Positions 43,250-54,825 of a stretch of DNA of 64,000 nt are shown one piece after another. Origin of the DNA: Erodium maritimum. Taxonomy: Eukaryota; Streptophyta; Magnoliopsida; Geraniales; Geraniaceae. The number at the start of each line of letters is the position of its first letter. Positions within the stretch are counted from its first letter, which is position 1. The translations under genes were made by a program, and so were the position numbers. A model generated the notes under the pieces. That model was not told the DNA's origin. It searched no databases and saw nothing but the letters and a program-made list of their open reading frames with translations. The DNA lies in the NCBI GenBank assembly GCA_963921825.1, contig OY997591.1:58089954-58153953 (forward strand), read 5' to 3'.

Positions 43250-46200
43250 TTTTTTATAGACCAAGCCTTTGAAAAAAAAAGGACAAGACCAAGGGTAAAG
43301 CCCTCAAAGTTTTACAACAGCAAGAGATCAACATGATCCCTAACACTACTACAGTACTCCTATTACATAAACATCTAGCCAAACCATGGCTTGACAGGCA
43401 TGAAACACTCCGCCTTTACAATCACTACCTTGTACACCTAAAAACCACCATGTTAAACTACCACATAAAACACCATCCTTAAGACACAAGGGAACACCAA
43501 AGAAGCAACAAGGATGCAACAAAAAGAATACTCCACAAACACCCACACTACTAAAAGATATCCCCCCCAAACCTCGGGACAATCAGAAACAAAAACAAGC
43601 CAAATTGCAAGGAATGACCTGATGAAAGTTAAAACACAACAACTTTGCAGCAGCACTAAAGAAATGGATCTGATGCAATGAAACCACATGAACCTCCAAC
43701 GAATTATTAGAACTGACCTTGAACCTGTAAATCATCTTCCAAAAAATGATATAGATCAACACTGTCCAACAAATTGAGACTTGGTGGAAAAAGGATATTC
43801 CAGCCAATAACCCATTTTCGATCCCCAACAAGCTTTGTCTAGAACTGGCCCCTTCACTTTCAAGAGAGAATCCTCAAGTAGAGGAAAGATTCAAAGTACT
43901 TGGAGTTTGAGAATTGTTCCCTCTCAGTGACTCCACTCCCTCATCCCGTTCCTCCAAATCACAGAAATCATCCTCAGAGTTTGCTTCAAGATCTATTGCT
44001 TGATTCAATTCAATATCAAGGTTATCAAACTGCTCAACCACTAGATCGTCAGCTATATAAGCCTTTAATCCCAAGGTCTTGCAATACTCCCAAGTCTCAG
44101 CTCCCCCTAATTTAAACACTTGTGTATTCTTCTTAATTTGAGCGATTGAAGTAGAAGCGGCCACAGTTGAAATTTGGACAGGGACTCTTGTTTTTGACCT
44201 TGTGATATAAGCAATTGGGTAAACGATTTGTTCCTCTTCTTTTTAGATGTGGGCTTAGCCTCCAAATTTTGAGAGTTTGAAATCACAGTTCCATCCAAAA
44301 TAAAGAGGGGTAAGGTCACTAGGGCCCAAATTTGCAGCACGAGGGGTTTTATCTGCACTCTCCTTAATAAGTCCAACTTCCAACAAAGAATTTGGTCCTT
44401 GTGAGATCTTACCAGTCCCGTCTTCCATCTTCTTAATGTTTTCTCTTCCATCTTCCAAACTCAAAATATCTGCACTCTCCTTAATGTTTTCTTCCAAACT
44501 CAAAATATCAGCAACCACCACATCTCTGAAGCTTTGAGTTAATGGAGACGAGAGATGTAACTCTTGAGTGTGGCCAAGAGTATATAATGGAGGAAAATCA
44601 GAGTCCCTTACCCCACAAAGATCTTTGGATGCAATTAATTCTGAGGTAACAGTCAGACCAACATTTTCTTGCAGAGAATATCCTCCATTAAAACCAACCT
44701 TTGAAGTTAACACAACCTTACCTACTGGGATTGTCTTAAATCTTAATAACCCCCAAAGGTGCAGTCTCAACAGATAAAGGAACATTAAAATCGCTAGACA
44801 AGGAATTATCACTGCTAACTTCCTCAGATGAATTGAAGGGAGGCTTAAAAGTAGGAACATGTGTCAAAGGAACAACAGATGAATCCATTGAGCACACCAT
44901 AAATTTGTATTCAGATTTTCTAGCACTAAACTATCTTCTTTGTAAACCTTTGAATACTCTTGTGAATGAATTAAAACAAAGGCTGCATCAAGATACTCAC
45001 CAGTAATAGTTTGAGGATGGGTCAACACCAAAGAGCCCAAATCTGAAGTGACTGCAGCAAAGGTTTCAGGACACCATCCAAGGTTTGGAATTCCATAAAT
45101 GGTTATTCAAGTGAATTTTCCACCCTCTTTGTAGAGCTTTGCTTTATCTCCAATAAGACTCATCCATGGTTTGAGCCAATCAACATCATCTTTTAGAGCC
45201 TATATCTCCAATTCCTTATCAGGGAACAAGATAAGTACCACTTTGTTGCCAAGTGATTTAACCAGTAGAACACCCTCTCTTTCAGCTCGAAAATCCTCCA
45301 TAATTACTTCAATTGAGATGTTCTTATGAAGCAAAGCAAGATGTCCCCTTGAAAGCAGTTCCTTGTGAGCTTCCACCACTTTCCCAACATGCAAGGGATT
45401 AATAGGAACTTTAATCTCCTCCTTCCTTCTCCAATGGGCAGATGAATCAGAAATCTTTTGTAACCTTCTCCTTCTCCATGCTTTCACCACAAAGAGATTG
45501 TATCCTTTCAACACAAACCCATTAAAAGTTCGTGTTGCCTTATTGAACCCCTCAACAAATTTGAAGCACACAAATCCAAACCACTTCCCTTTGATGTTGG
45601 GTTTGTTAGGAGCTTCGACCTTCAAAATTTCTCCACACTCTTGAAAGAGATTCTCAATCTACTCTCTGGAGGTTTGTGGAGGAAGGTTATGTACAAAAAT
45701 ACAGTTGAGACTCTCTTGAGGCGAAGTCCCAATCTCTTCCACTTGTTTATCATTCCCCAGAATACGTTGTGAAGGTATGATGATTGATTGCAATTTCGAT
45801 TGTAGAACTTCCCTATCGCTACTAAGACTCTGACCCAATCCAGAACGACCAGCTACCCCTGTCCTTCTCATTCCTCCTTGTTCAAAACCTGGAGGAGGCC
45901 CAATTGATGAAGACGAAGCCATGGAAGTCATATGAACTTTCTTAGTTGTCAGAAAACGCAGCACCCGTGCAAGAATCAAAGGAGTCAACCAACGATGGAG
46001 AATGATGCAGGAACCAACCACGGAAGGAGAGTGACGACCCAACAGCTCCCAAACGAAATACCAGACAATAAGACATGACCGAAAAGTAGCCAGAGAAGAA
46101 ACCAAATCTACCATGACGAACACCACCACAAATCGTCCCCACGATGAGACGTCACAACCCACACGCGAATTGTTCACCGCAGGCGAAAAACTAAGCACCC

Positions 46201-46310
46201 ACCAGCCTGGAAACCATGGTCGCCGATTGTAGCTCGACCAACCACCCTCGACCACGCAGAACGATTACCAAAGGAGATTCGTAAAAGTCGAATCCAGAGA
46301 CGGCCTGTTT
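43250..46310 (-). mobile_element. ORF1-only LINE-like unit with RRM, no ORF2
   Basis: Minus strand, about 3 kb. The 5' leader precedes an ORF1 starting near 45920 (MASSSSIGPPPGFEQGG). It has an RRM (RNP2 CIFVHNLPP near 45690; RNP1 WFGFVCFKF near 45580), a basic AWRRRRLQK stretch, a DUF4283-like segment (KVVLILFPDKELEI, then DDVDWLKPWM) and a long acidic tail to about 43874. Directly after it comes 3' untranslated sequence and an A run (minus strand, 43257-43250). No endonuclease, RT or zinc-binding C-terminus occurs anywhere between. Stops and frameshifts break ORF1 at about 45655, 45195 and 44100-44860. Confidence 0.65.
43874..45921 (-). pseudogene. LINE ORF1 (RRM/DUF4283-like), broken
   Basis: Start chosen at MASSSSIGPP because it is followed by a continuous frame into the RRM (GNDKQVEEIGTS..., CIFVHNLPPQTSRE), where a stop interrupts. 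The frame resumes in 45625-45200 (KVEAPNKPNIKGKWFGFV...). The tail pieces 44860-44255 and 44164-43874 are acidic and Ser-rich and lie in other frames. Family role: nucleic-acid binding in the retrotransposition particle. Cannot yield one polypeptide as it stands. Confidence 0.65.
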
Positions 46311-47045
46311 GAGTATTTGAGTTGGATCATGTTTTAACACCATATTATTCCTTGTTTAGGTATGTGATTCGATTATATTTCCTATCTTTAAACATACTTT
46401 TGATCCATATGGAAGGCCCATACATGATAGCAAGTGTTGAAATGTCTCACGTTAGAACAATGCCAATTTATGGACCCCTTGATTGATATGTATCTTGAGG
46501 CTGTCACCCATCATCATAAGCTTTTGGACTGGATCAAATTTTGACAATTAGTTATTATGTCTTTAATCTTTTGGGGTTCATTTTGGTGTTACTAAGCATT
46601 GTCTTTCAAGGCATTTCAGCAAGTTAGAAGATGAGGTAATAAAAGTTGTTATAACAATGTCACTGTTAATAACACTCATTTTTTATCCATTTGTATTAAG
46701 ACAATCTAGTTGCACTGATATTTTTTCACAAAAAAAAAACAATGGTTTCCATTAAATTGTTATAACAATGTCACTGTTATTTTTCTTCTCAAAAATGTCA
46801 CTGTTATTTTACAAAAAAAGAATTAACTAACACTCACTTTTGTTTTTAGGGAATGTTTTTAAGAACTTTACGAAATAAAAAATATTAGTATTTGTAAAAA
46901 TTAACACTGTCAAAAAATGTAACGGAAAGCGTTGTCTTGTGTGAGTAAATGGAAGGTCACTCTTTTAGTGGGAAAAAAAGGTCACATAACTAGCTTGTCC
47001 TAACAAAGGTGAAAAGACAATCGTTATTAAGATTTACCCTTATAA
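46311..47045. other. No gene recognised
   Basis: AT-rich. One local imperfect duplication, ttgttataacaatgtcactg, occurs at about 46647 and 46757, with further copies of aatgtcactgttatttt. No coding frame or element ends. Confidence 0.45.
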
Positions 47046-47048
47046 TTA

Positions 47049-47962
47049 TTGATGTTATACGGCACAAGTGGTGTCCTTTCTCTCTCTAAAACCGTACTGG
47101 GCCTCTTCTCTTCAACAACAACTGCCACTATTGGTGGTCAGCCGGGCTCTAGCCACAGGGGGTTGCTGGTGGGGGAGTTCCCTCACCCTCCGGCTTATCT
47201 CATCTCCTTTTCCGCACATATCTCAGAATCCTGCAACAAGAAGTTTTTCGAGCCCAACCGCCTTTGCCTCCGTGCCTCTGTCTCTTCCGCTCCTACTCGT
47301 CCACCGCCGTCCTACTGTTCTGCTCCTTGCCAGAACTTCTCTCCCATTGTCTGGACCGGCTATCCATCAGATGTGATGGCTATTTTGACCATGAGAGTCT
47401 GTGCGGTCCCTGGTCGGTTCTCCCCGAAAAACATAGTGGGAGGCTACAAACCTTGGCCCTAGTCCAGGTCGGTTCTGGTCTTGCCAGACCTTGCTGGCCT
47501 GGTACGAGATCCCTACCTCCCCACCACCCACCTGAGGTCAGTCGGAGAGGCGGCCCTTTCTCTCGGTGCTCGGAAGTCTCTCTCGTTCGTTGGTTCTGGC
47601 TGCCTCCATGTGGGTCGTTGTCGTGGTCGCCTGTTCGAGGGTTGTTGTCATGGTTGTCGGTATGTGGGTCGTGGGTTTGTTGTGTTTGAAGATCTGTCGA
47701 GTTGTCCTACCGTCGTCTTCACAAGTGTTTGTCTTATAATCATGCATACCCGATTTCACCGCCATCGCCAGGAAAATGGGACCCCCTTCCGTCGATTTCT
47801 ACCCTCTCAATCCGATTGTGGGTCTATCTGGATGGGTCACGTTTCATTCTAATATGTCGGAATGCTTGTTTTTCGATGAGATTACCAGACTATGTCTTAG
47901 ATTATTCCTTTGTTATTTCTTGTAACGATGGGAATGAATAATGGAATATAACATTTTTTTAA
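47049..47962 (+). mobile_element. GC-rich retroposon-like unit of about 0.9 kb
   Basis: Begins with a pyrimidine-rich tttctctctctaaaaccgt leader and ends with tcttgtaacgatgggaatga then an A/T tail (47941-47965), the layout of plant LINE 3' ends. Three overlapping plus frames (47049-47852) are Ser/Pro/Leu/Cys-rich without recognisable domains, with a gtcgttgtcgtggtcgcctg-like repeated stretch. Probably a non-autonomous LINE derivative or long SINE-like unit. No target duplication could be fixed. Confidence 0.45.
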
Positions 47963-48078
47963 AAAGACACAGGCTGTTGATTTGACAACAAATACATGTT
48001 TATTATAAAACAATCGTCACCGACAGAAAAAATCTGTAGGTTTCCCACAACTAATGTAGTATCAACGAACCTACCTTT

Positions 48079-49940
48079 GGAGGAGAAATCTAATAGAAAC
48101 CCTCCTTATCCTAAAAACTGTGTGAACCAATCCTAGCCATACACCCTTTAGATCCAACATTCACCATAATGCCACATCATCATCCCAATTCTACCAAAAA
48201 CTCACGTCCATTTCTTCCTTTATCACACAAGCAAGGGCATAATTGTAAAAGCATGGTGCCATGTGGATAAGTGTCCATTTTTTTCTTAACCAATTCACTA
48301 ATTTAATATTTCCCGATTCGTTTGAACTCCGATTAGCTTCAAACTTGCGCCAATATTTTTCTTTTTCCAAGGGCTTCAAATCAAGATCAGTCATGAATAT
48401 ATTTTGAAGCACGAAAATAAAAAGTTATATTGGGGGTGATAAAAACAATGTTAAGTGTTGATAAATCTTCACTAATAATTCTTTTATATCGAGGTATCAA
48501 ACTAGTGCTAAATAGTGTTTAATGTTGATAAAACTAGTGCTTAGTGTTCATAAAAAAACATGTGATGATGTAATAAAAATCATGTTCGATTTTGGAAAAT
48601 GAGGTGATAAAACTAGTGTTCAGTGTTGATAAACCCAGTGTATAGTGTTGATAAACCCAGTGTATAATGTTGATAAACCCAGTGTATAGTGTTGATAAAA
48701 ATTACACGGACTTAACTTTTTTTTTAAAATCAGCCCCAAAATAAGGGGGATAACCTAGAGTTTAGTGTTGATAAAAAAAACATGTGATGGGATGATAAAA
48801 ACACATGTAATTTAATGATAAACATAGTGTTTAGTGTTAATAAAACTAGTGCTTAGTGTTCATAAAAAAACATGTGATGATGTGATAAAAATCATGTTCG
48901 ATTTTGGAAAATGAGGTGATAAAACTAGTGTTCAGTGTTGATAAACCTAGTGTATAATGTTGATAAACCCAGTGTATAGTGTTGATAAAAATTACACAGA
49001 CTTAATTTTTTTTAAAAATAAACCCCAAAATAAGGGTGATAACCTAGAGTTTAGTGTTGATAAAAAAAAACATGTGATGAGATGATAAAACACATGTAAT
49101 TTAATGATAAACATAGTGTTTAGTGTTGATAAAACTAGTGCTTAGTGTTCATAAAAAAAACATGTGATGATGTGATAAAAATCATGTTCGATTTTGGAAA
49201 ATGAGGTGATAAATCCAGTATATAGTGTTGATAAATCCAGTGTATAGTGTTGATAAATCCAGTGTATAGTGTTGATAAACCTAGTGTATAGTGTTGATAA
49301 AAATTACCCAGACTTAACTTTTTCTAAAATCAGCCCCGAAATAAGGGTGATAACCTAGAGTTTAGTGTTGATAAAAAAAGCATGTGATGGGATGATAAAA
49401 ACACATGTAATTGAATGATAAACATAGTGTTTAGTGTTGATAAAACTAGTGCTTAGTGTTCATAAAAAAACATGTGATGATGTGATAAAAATCATGTTCG
49501 ATTCTGGAAAATAAGGTGATAAATCCAGTGTATAGTGTTGATAAATCCAGTGTACAGTGTTGATAAACCCAGTGTATAGTGTTGATAAAAATTACCCAGA
49601 TTAAACTTTTTTAAAAAAATCAATCCGGAAAATAATTTTTTTTTCGTGCTTCAAAATATATTCATGACTGATTTTGATAGAAAGCCTTTGAAAAAACAAA
49701 ACTAATGGCGCAAGTTTGAAGCCAATCGGAGTTCAAACGAAGCGGGAAAAATTAAATTAGAGAATTGGTAAAAAAAAAATGATGGTTTTACTAAAAAGCC
49801 TTTACCCCTTACTAAAAAGTGCTGTTTTTTTTGCAGTCAACAAATCAATTGCATCCCATCCATTCATTCTTAAAATGAATGGCTTGGATTGGTTCACACA
49901 GTTTTACGTTAAGGAGTGATTTCTATTTGATTTTTCCTCC
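48079..49940. mobile_element. Inverted-repeat DNA element filled with tandem repeats
   Basis: 1.86 kb. The ends are inverted repeats: left GGAGGAGAAATCTAATAGAAA..., right its complement starting GGAGGAAAAATCAAATAGAAA. Conserved blocks are aaactgtgtgaaccaatcc and an inner block of about 120 bp around tttgaactccgattagcttc. Flanks ctacctttg (48071-48079) and ttacctttg (49941-49949) agree at 8 of 9 bases, suggesting a 9-bp target duplication and hence a MULE-type non-autonomous element. hAT is less likely because the repeats are long. No transposase is present. Confidence 0.7.
48440..49640. repeat. Hierarchical tandem repeat (about 290-312 bp units of about 21-bp subunits)
   Basis: The landmark catgttcgat recurs at 48581, 48893, 49183 and 49493 (spacings 312, 290, 310). 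The units are made of AGTGTTGATAAA-containing subunits, especially cagtgtatagtgttgataaa of about 21 bp, present in 2-4 copies per unit. Unit-length differences equal about one subunit. No coding potential. Confidence 0.9.
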
Positions 49941-50322
49941 TTACCTTTGTATGTGATTGGTTTTTTTAGTAACTTAGTGTAATTGGAGGATGAGGGCAAT
50001 TTATGTCATTGTGATGTCATCGAGTTAACAAGCAAAGTGACGTACATGATTAAGCTTGGTCGTCCACCAATTAATGAGTTCACAAAGTGGGTCACCAACA
50101 TCACCCGGCCGTTTACGTGGTAGGGAGGGAGGGAGAGGCATGTGTGGTTTCCTCAACCCTACTAGTCGACAACTCCGACTTCGAGTCTTGGTTGAGAATT
50201 GAGATGGGATCATTTGTTTTTTTGACACTATGCAAATCCTTATATCATTATCTCAAAATAATATGTTCCGTCTCCTGGCGTTCCTATTTTGCTTGGATCC
50301 CAAATTTACATAGACGTCTACA
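49941..50322. other. No gene recognised
   Basis: Short spacer between two DNA elements. Open frames on either strand are without recognisable motifs. Confidence 0.4.
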
Positions 50323-50331
50323 TTCGATTTA

Positions 50332-51460
50332 GGGAAAATTTCATTTTACCACCCTGTCAAACATTTAACTTCAGTTTCATACCATGACATAAATTTTTAT
50401 CAGTTTCATACCCTGGCAAACTTTTAATTTCACTTTCATACCCAGCCGGGTAAAATGTCCAAAATACCCCTAACTATTACTCAAATTTTCATCTCATGCC
50501 ATTGCCTCAGAATTTGAAAAGAAGTGAAATGACAATAATACCCTTCATTGTTTAGGGTGTTAAACTGAAAATTTCAATAATTTTAAAACAAAATCCGTTT
50601 TTTTTACAAATTCATTTTTTAGATTCAAAAAATCAGATTTTAATTTTAAAAATACATAAAATCAATCTTTTTAATATAAAAATATTTTTTTTTATTAAAA
50701 ACAGTTTTATTTTTAAAAAAAATTAATTTTAATTATATTAAAAAAAACAGGACAGCGCGAACTCTTCTTCTCCGGCGTGGTCTCCGGCCACCCATCCTCC
50801 GCCGGCGTCGTCCCCGGCCACCCCCACTTCGCCGGCGTCGTCCCTCCTCCCTCAAGCTTCTCCGGCGTCCTTAAACGTGGTTCAGATCTGAACCAAATCA
50901 GATCTGAACCACGTTTAAGGACGCCGGAGAAGCTTGAGGGAGGAGGGACGACGCCGGCGAAGTGGGGGTGGCCGGGGACGACGCCGGCGGAGGATGGGTG
51001 GCCGGAGACCACGCCGGAGAAGAAGAGTTCGCGCTGTCCAGTTTTTTTTTTTTTTAAATATAAATAAAATTAATTTTTTTAAAAAATAATTTTATTTATA
51101 TTAAAAAATGATTTTTATACAAAAAAATGATTTTATTTATTTTTAAAATTAAAATCTGATTTTTTGAAAATAAAAAATGAATTTGTAAAAAAAACTGATT
51201 TTGTTTTAAAATTATTGAAATTTTCAGTTTAACACCCTAAACAATGAAGGGTATTATTGGCATTTCACCTCTTTTCAAATTCTGAGGCAATGGCATGAGA
51301 TGAAAATTTGAGTAACAGTTAGGGGTATTTTGGACATTTTACCCGGCTGGGTATGAAAGTGAAATTAAAAGTTTGCCAGGATATGAAACTGATAAAAATT
51401 TATGTCAGGATATGAAACTGAAGTTAAATGTTTGACATGGTGGTAAAATGAAATTTTCCC
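50332..51460. mobile_element. MULE-family foldback MITE, near-complete palindrome
   Basis: 1129 bp bounded by perfect 9-bp target duplications ttcgattta (50323-50331 and 51461-51469). The tips GGGAAAATTTCATTTTACC share the GGGAAAATTTCA start and cataccctggcaaa phrases with the MULE at 36221. The arms pair over almost their full length, with a loop at about 50890-50900 (ggttcagatctgaaccaaat). The inner arms (50746-51040) are GC-rich and encode the same short peptide on both strands, purely a consequence of the palindrome. There is no transposase. Confidence 0.92.
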
Positions 51461-51469
51461 TTCGATTTA

Positions 51470-51952
51470 AGAAATATATAAAGAATCTTCGAATATGAGA
51501 CCCAGACCACATGGATGTTTGGATTGTATTTTACCCATTATCATCTTAATCTTTTATTTTTGATTCGAATATGTTCGAGTCCAAATGTATCCGGATCCGG
51601 GTTTAGTAATAATTATTTACAAAACATGTATAGCCTATTTCAAGGTCCAATAATTATCCTTAAGTCAAATATAAGGACACCATTAATACCCCACACGGCA
51701 CACATGGTAGCTATATAGTGAAATATGTCAAGGTACCCTGTGGTCATAATCGCAGAGCCCATCTCTGTGGTCATAAATTTCCTTTTCATCTCATTGATGT
51801 CAGCTATGACTGAAGACTAAACGTGTGGTCATCACAACCTATGTCTGGTCAATGTAAATAGTCCCACAGATTTCGGAGACCGGTAGCCAATTTTATATTT
51901 TAAATATGGAACATGTGTTTCCAGAACGTGCAAAACGCAATGTTAAAACTTC
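51470..51952. other. No gene recognised
   Basis: AT-rich spacer. Nothing recognisable before the TAA at 51953. Confidence 0.4.
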
Positions 51953-52262
51953 TAACAGCATTCACAACCATCTTGACGGCTGCCGGAGCGATGACGTTGC
52001 CAAAATGATTTAAAATATTTGTTTTTAATCTCCCAACCAGCTCATCGTTAGCGAGCTCCGCAGTGGGGTTTCTGTTGTTGGCGGGGAGCCGCCGGCGAGA
52101 TGGGAAAAAACATATTTAAAAAAAATATATAATCAAACCTCACAATTTTATTATAATTATACATATGATAGTTAAAAACATAATTAACACACAGACGATA
52201 CTTAAAAACATAAACGATATATAACTTTATTACACGTTCACGTTTTACAGCTCGTGAACGTA

Positions 52263-52634
52263 CTACAGGAATTTGGGTTGGTCTCGAACGATCTCCCACA
52301 GAAAGCACTTCATGAAATGTTGGCCATGGCGCATGTGGTACTCAACGGCCGCTGCAGAGCGATGGTAATTCTCTGTATTTCCCGGAGGGGATACCTCAAC
52401 TGCTACACGGTAGCACCGTTCATAACGATAGATTTTCTTGGCGAGATCCTGCTAGTGGTCTCTACACTGCTTTTGGGTTCTCGGCGAGGAACCGGCCGGA
52501 GCACTATGGACAAAATTGGCGTAGACTTCCGGCCAGTACCTATTATTTGGTCCTGGCCGGGCGTCCTGTAGCCAACATATGACCAGCACCATCTCTTCCT
52601 CGGCAGTCCACGGGTATGAACGTACGGCGGCCAT
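52263..52634 (-). pseudogene. SANT/Myb-like ORF B, left copy
   Basis: Starts MAAVRSYPWTAEEEMVLV and reads through the SANT helices (YANFVHSAP, RTQKQCRDH). TAG at 52454-52452 stands where the right copy has Trp. The same frame continues after it (LAKKIYRYERCYRVAVEV, then MRHGQHFMKCFLWEIVRDQ) to a second stop at 52263. One nonsense mutation disables it. A TATA box (tatttata, 52735-52742, reading TATAAATA on the minus strand) lies about 100 bp upstream. Confidence 0.8.
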
Positions 52635-53017
52635 TGGTGCTTCGAAGAAGAGGAGAAAATAAGAACGGAAGAAGGTTGAGAGTAAGAAAGAGAATTGTGA
52701 GAAGAGGTGTGAAAAATGAAGGAGGAGGAGGTTCTATTTATAGCCCAAGCCGCCGGCCATTGAGGGGCATTTTGGTCTTTTTGGTGGTGGTGGCATTAAT
52801 GACACACATCCCAAGAAACCTACAATTCACTAGATGTAAAAAAAAACTACTATTTGTTTGACATTATTGAAAAAAAAAATGGATTACCGAGACATAAAAC
52901 AGTTTTTTTATATTACTAATTGATTGACATTAATTAAAAACAACAATTCATTAACGAAACAAGAAATACAACTTAAAAAAACACAAGTACGTAAAATAAA
53001 GAGCGGCGTCACTAGTT

Positions 53018-53463
53018 CATCAGATTTCCTCATTCGAACGGCCGCTCCGGTGGTCCCTGTAGTTCTTCACAAACAGCCCTTGGAAGAACGTCACTCTGGT
53101 ATTTGTCTGCTTCCAGTGGTCTTTGCACTGCTTAGCCGTCCTCATCGGATCATCCCGGCCCCGAGTAGCAGCAAGTTCCTCATCGATGGCCCCCCAGTAC
53201 TTCAGATTATGCTTCTGTTTGCCGTGAATTGAGTCGTACGAGTGGTGCATCCAAGCTCGAACTAACCGCGCGTCCTCGTCGTTGGTCCTCAAGACACGCT
53301 TTGCTTTGCCCTTTGACGGACCCACGTTGGCGGGCTCGGTAATAGTTGGAGAGGATTGGACCGTCGGGTTGGGGGAAAAGTTCGGGTCCAAGAACTCTTG
53401 GGACATCACGTCGTCCGTCATCACCCTATAAATGCTTCCCTATTCGTTGAGATCGAAAGACAT
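53018..53463 (-). pseudogene. SANT/Myb-like ORF A, left copy, truncated
   Basis: Homologous to the 320-codon ORF at 54826. The start MSFDLNE is followed by TAG where the right copy has Trp. The open part then begins at MMTDDVMSQEF (53424) and covers the SANT domain (RVLRTNDEDARLVRAWMHHSYD, then DPMRTAKQCKDHW). It ends SNEEI at a TGA. Sequence after gaaatc jumps directly to the 3' end of the right copy (tgatgaac...), so about 0.5 kb is deleted. A TATA box (TATAAATA, 53555-53548) lies upstream. Confidence 0.85.
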
Positions 53464-54043
53464 TCTAATGGAAATTTGGAAGTGGATTAGAAGGAGAAAT
53501 GAGAGAGTAGATAATGAATGTGGGTGAAAAATGAATTGTGAGGGTGTTATTTATAAGGGGAAAGTGAAAAAAAAATTAAATGTGGTGCCATCGACCAGAC
53601 ACGTGTCGCCAGCGAGGGACTTGCCAACGGCCGGCGCGCCGACCGAGGCTGACTCAGTCAACTTTGCCAGCGAGATCGCCAATGTCTCTCTTCCTCGCCA
53701 GCGAGCTCCTCACCAGCTCCCCGCCTCCTCCTCGCCGGCTTTTTCTCCTCGCCAGCGACATCTCGCCCATGGTTGTGGATGCTCTAAGAGCATTCACAAC
53801 CATCTCGCCGGCAGCTGGTGAGATGGATTAAAAAATTGTTTTTTCCTCTTCCAGTCAGCTCAGCGCCAGCACGCTCTACAGTGGCGTTTTTGTTGTCGAC
53901 GGGGAGTCGCCGTCGAGATGGGGAAAAATGATATTTAAAGAAAATAAAAATATTATAAATTTTACACGATAATGTTATTATAATTAGGATAATTAGCACA
54001 CACACGATAGATAAAAACATAAACGATATTAAACGTTCACGAT

Positions 54044-54448
54044 TTACATCTCGTGAACGTACTGGAGGAATTTGGGTTGGTCTCTAATGACCTCCCAAAG
54101 ATAGCACTTCGTGAATTGTTGGCCATGACGCCTGAAGTACTAGTCCATCGCTGCAGAGCGATGGTATGCCTCGGTTTTTCCCGACGGGGCTGTCTGAACT
54201 ACTAAACCGTAGAAAAGTTCAAAATGGTGGATTTTCTGGGCTAGATGCTGCCAGTGGTCTCTACACTGCTTTTGGGTTCGCGGCGGGGCACCGGCCGGAG
54301 CACTGTGGACAAAATTGGCGAATACTACCGGCCAGTATCTATTATTTGGGCCCGGCCGGGCGTCATGTAGCCAACATATGACCAACACCATCTCTTCCTC
54401 GGGACTCCACGGGTGTGCTGCTACGCCGGCCATTGGATCTTCGAACAA
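54044..54448 (-). pseudogene. SANT/Myb-like ORF B, right copy
   Basis: Begins MFEDPMAGVAAHPWSPEEEM and contains a single SANT/trihelix-like domain (VICWLHDARPGPNNRYW, RTQKQCRDHWQHLAQKI). An in-frame TAG at 54142-54140 follows SAAMD, after which the frame runs on through a conserved tail (FRRHGQQFTKCYLWEVIRDQ) to TAA at 54044, 135 codons in all. The left copy has sense at this position and is broken elsewhere, so the two copies died independently. The upstream minus strand has TATAAAA at 54541-54535. Confidence 0.8.
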
Positions 54449-54825
54449 GAGGAGAAAATTAAAACGAAAAAAGGTTGGGAGTAAGAGAGGTTATTAGGAG
54501 AAGATGTGTGAAAAGTATAGAAGGATGGGGTGCATTTTATAGGCCAAGCCGCCGGCCGTTTAGGGGCATTTTGGTCATTTTCATGTTGGTGGCAATAATG
54601 TCACCCATCCCAAGAAACCTACAATGCAATAAACGTAAAAAAAAAACTACTAATTCTTTTAAATTATTTAAAAAACAACAATGCATTACCGAAACAGAAA
54701 ATACAACTTAAAAAAACTACAATTTTTTTTTAATTAATTAAAAACAATAATCCATTAACGAAACAGGAAATACAACTTAAACAAAATTACAAGTACGTAA
54801 AATAAAGAGTGGCGTCACTGGTTCA

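Larger units (their letters stand above)
51956..53784 (-). mobile_element. PIF/Harbinger-like SANT-carrying element, left copy (internally deleted)
   Basis: 1829 bp between taa (51953-51955) and taa (53785-53787). Ends CAGCATTCACAACCATC (left; first base changed from G) and the complement GAGCATCCACAACCATG (right). It carries two minus-strand SANT/Myb-like ORFs in the same order and spacing as the neighbouring copy, but ORF A lacks its C-terminal half. No DDE transposase is encoded. The 3-bp TAA duplication and ends identify the PIF/Harbinger superfamily. Confidence 0.87.

Noticed and set aside
47049-47852. Possible host gene from long overlapping plus frames in GC-rich sequence
   Set aside because: Three frames are open at once because of base composition, none has a domain, and the unit has a retroposon-like tail.
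50713-51067. Two ORFs on opposite strands encoding the same peptide start
   Set aside because: A direct consequence of the palindrome, not evidence of a protein.
52050-52310. Minus-strand frame with a hydrophobic Tyr-rich stretch in the left SANT element
   Set aside because: It is a shifted frame of the ORF B tail plus AT-rich terminal sequence.
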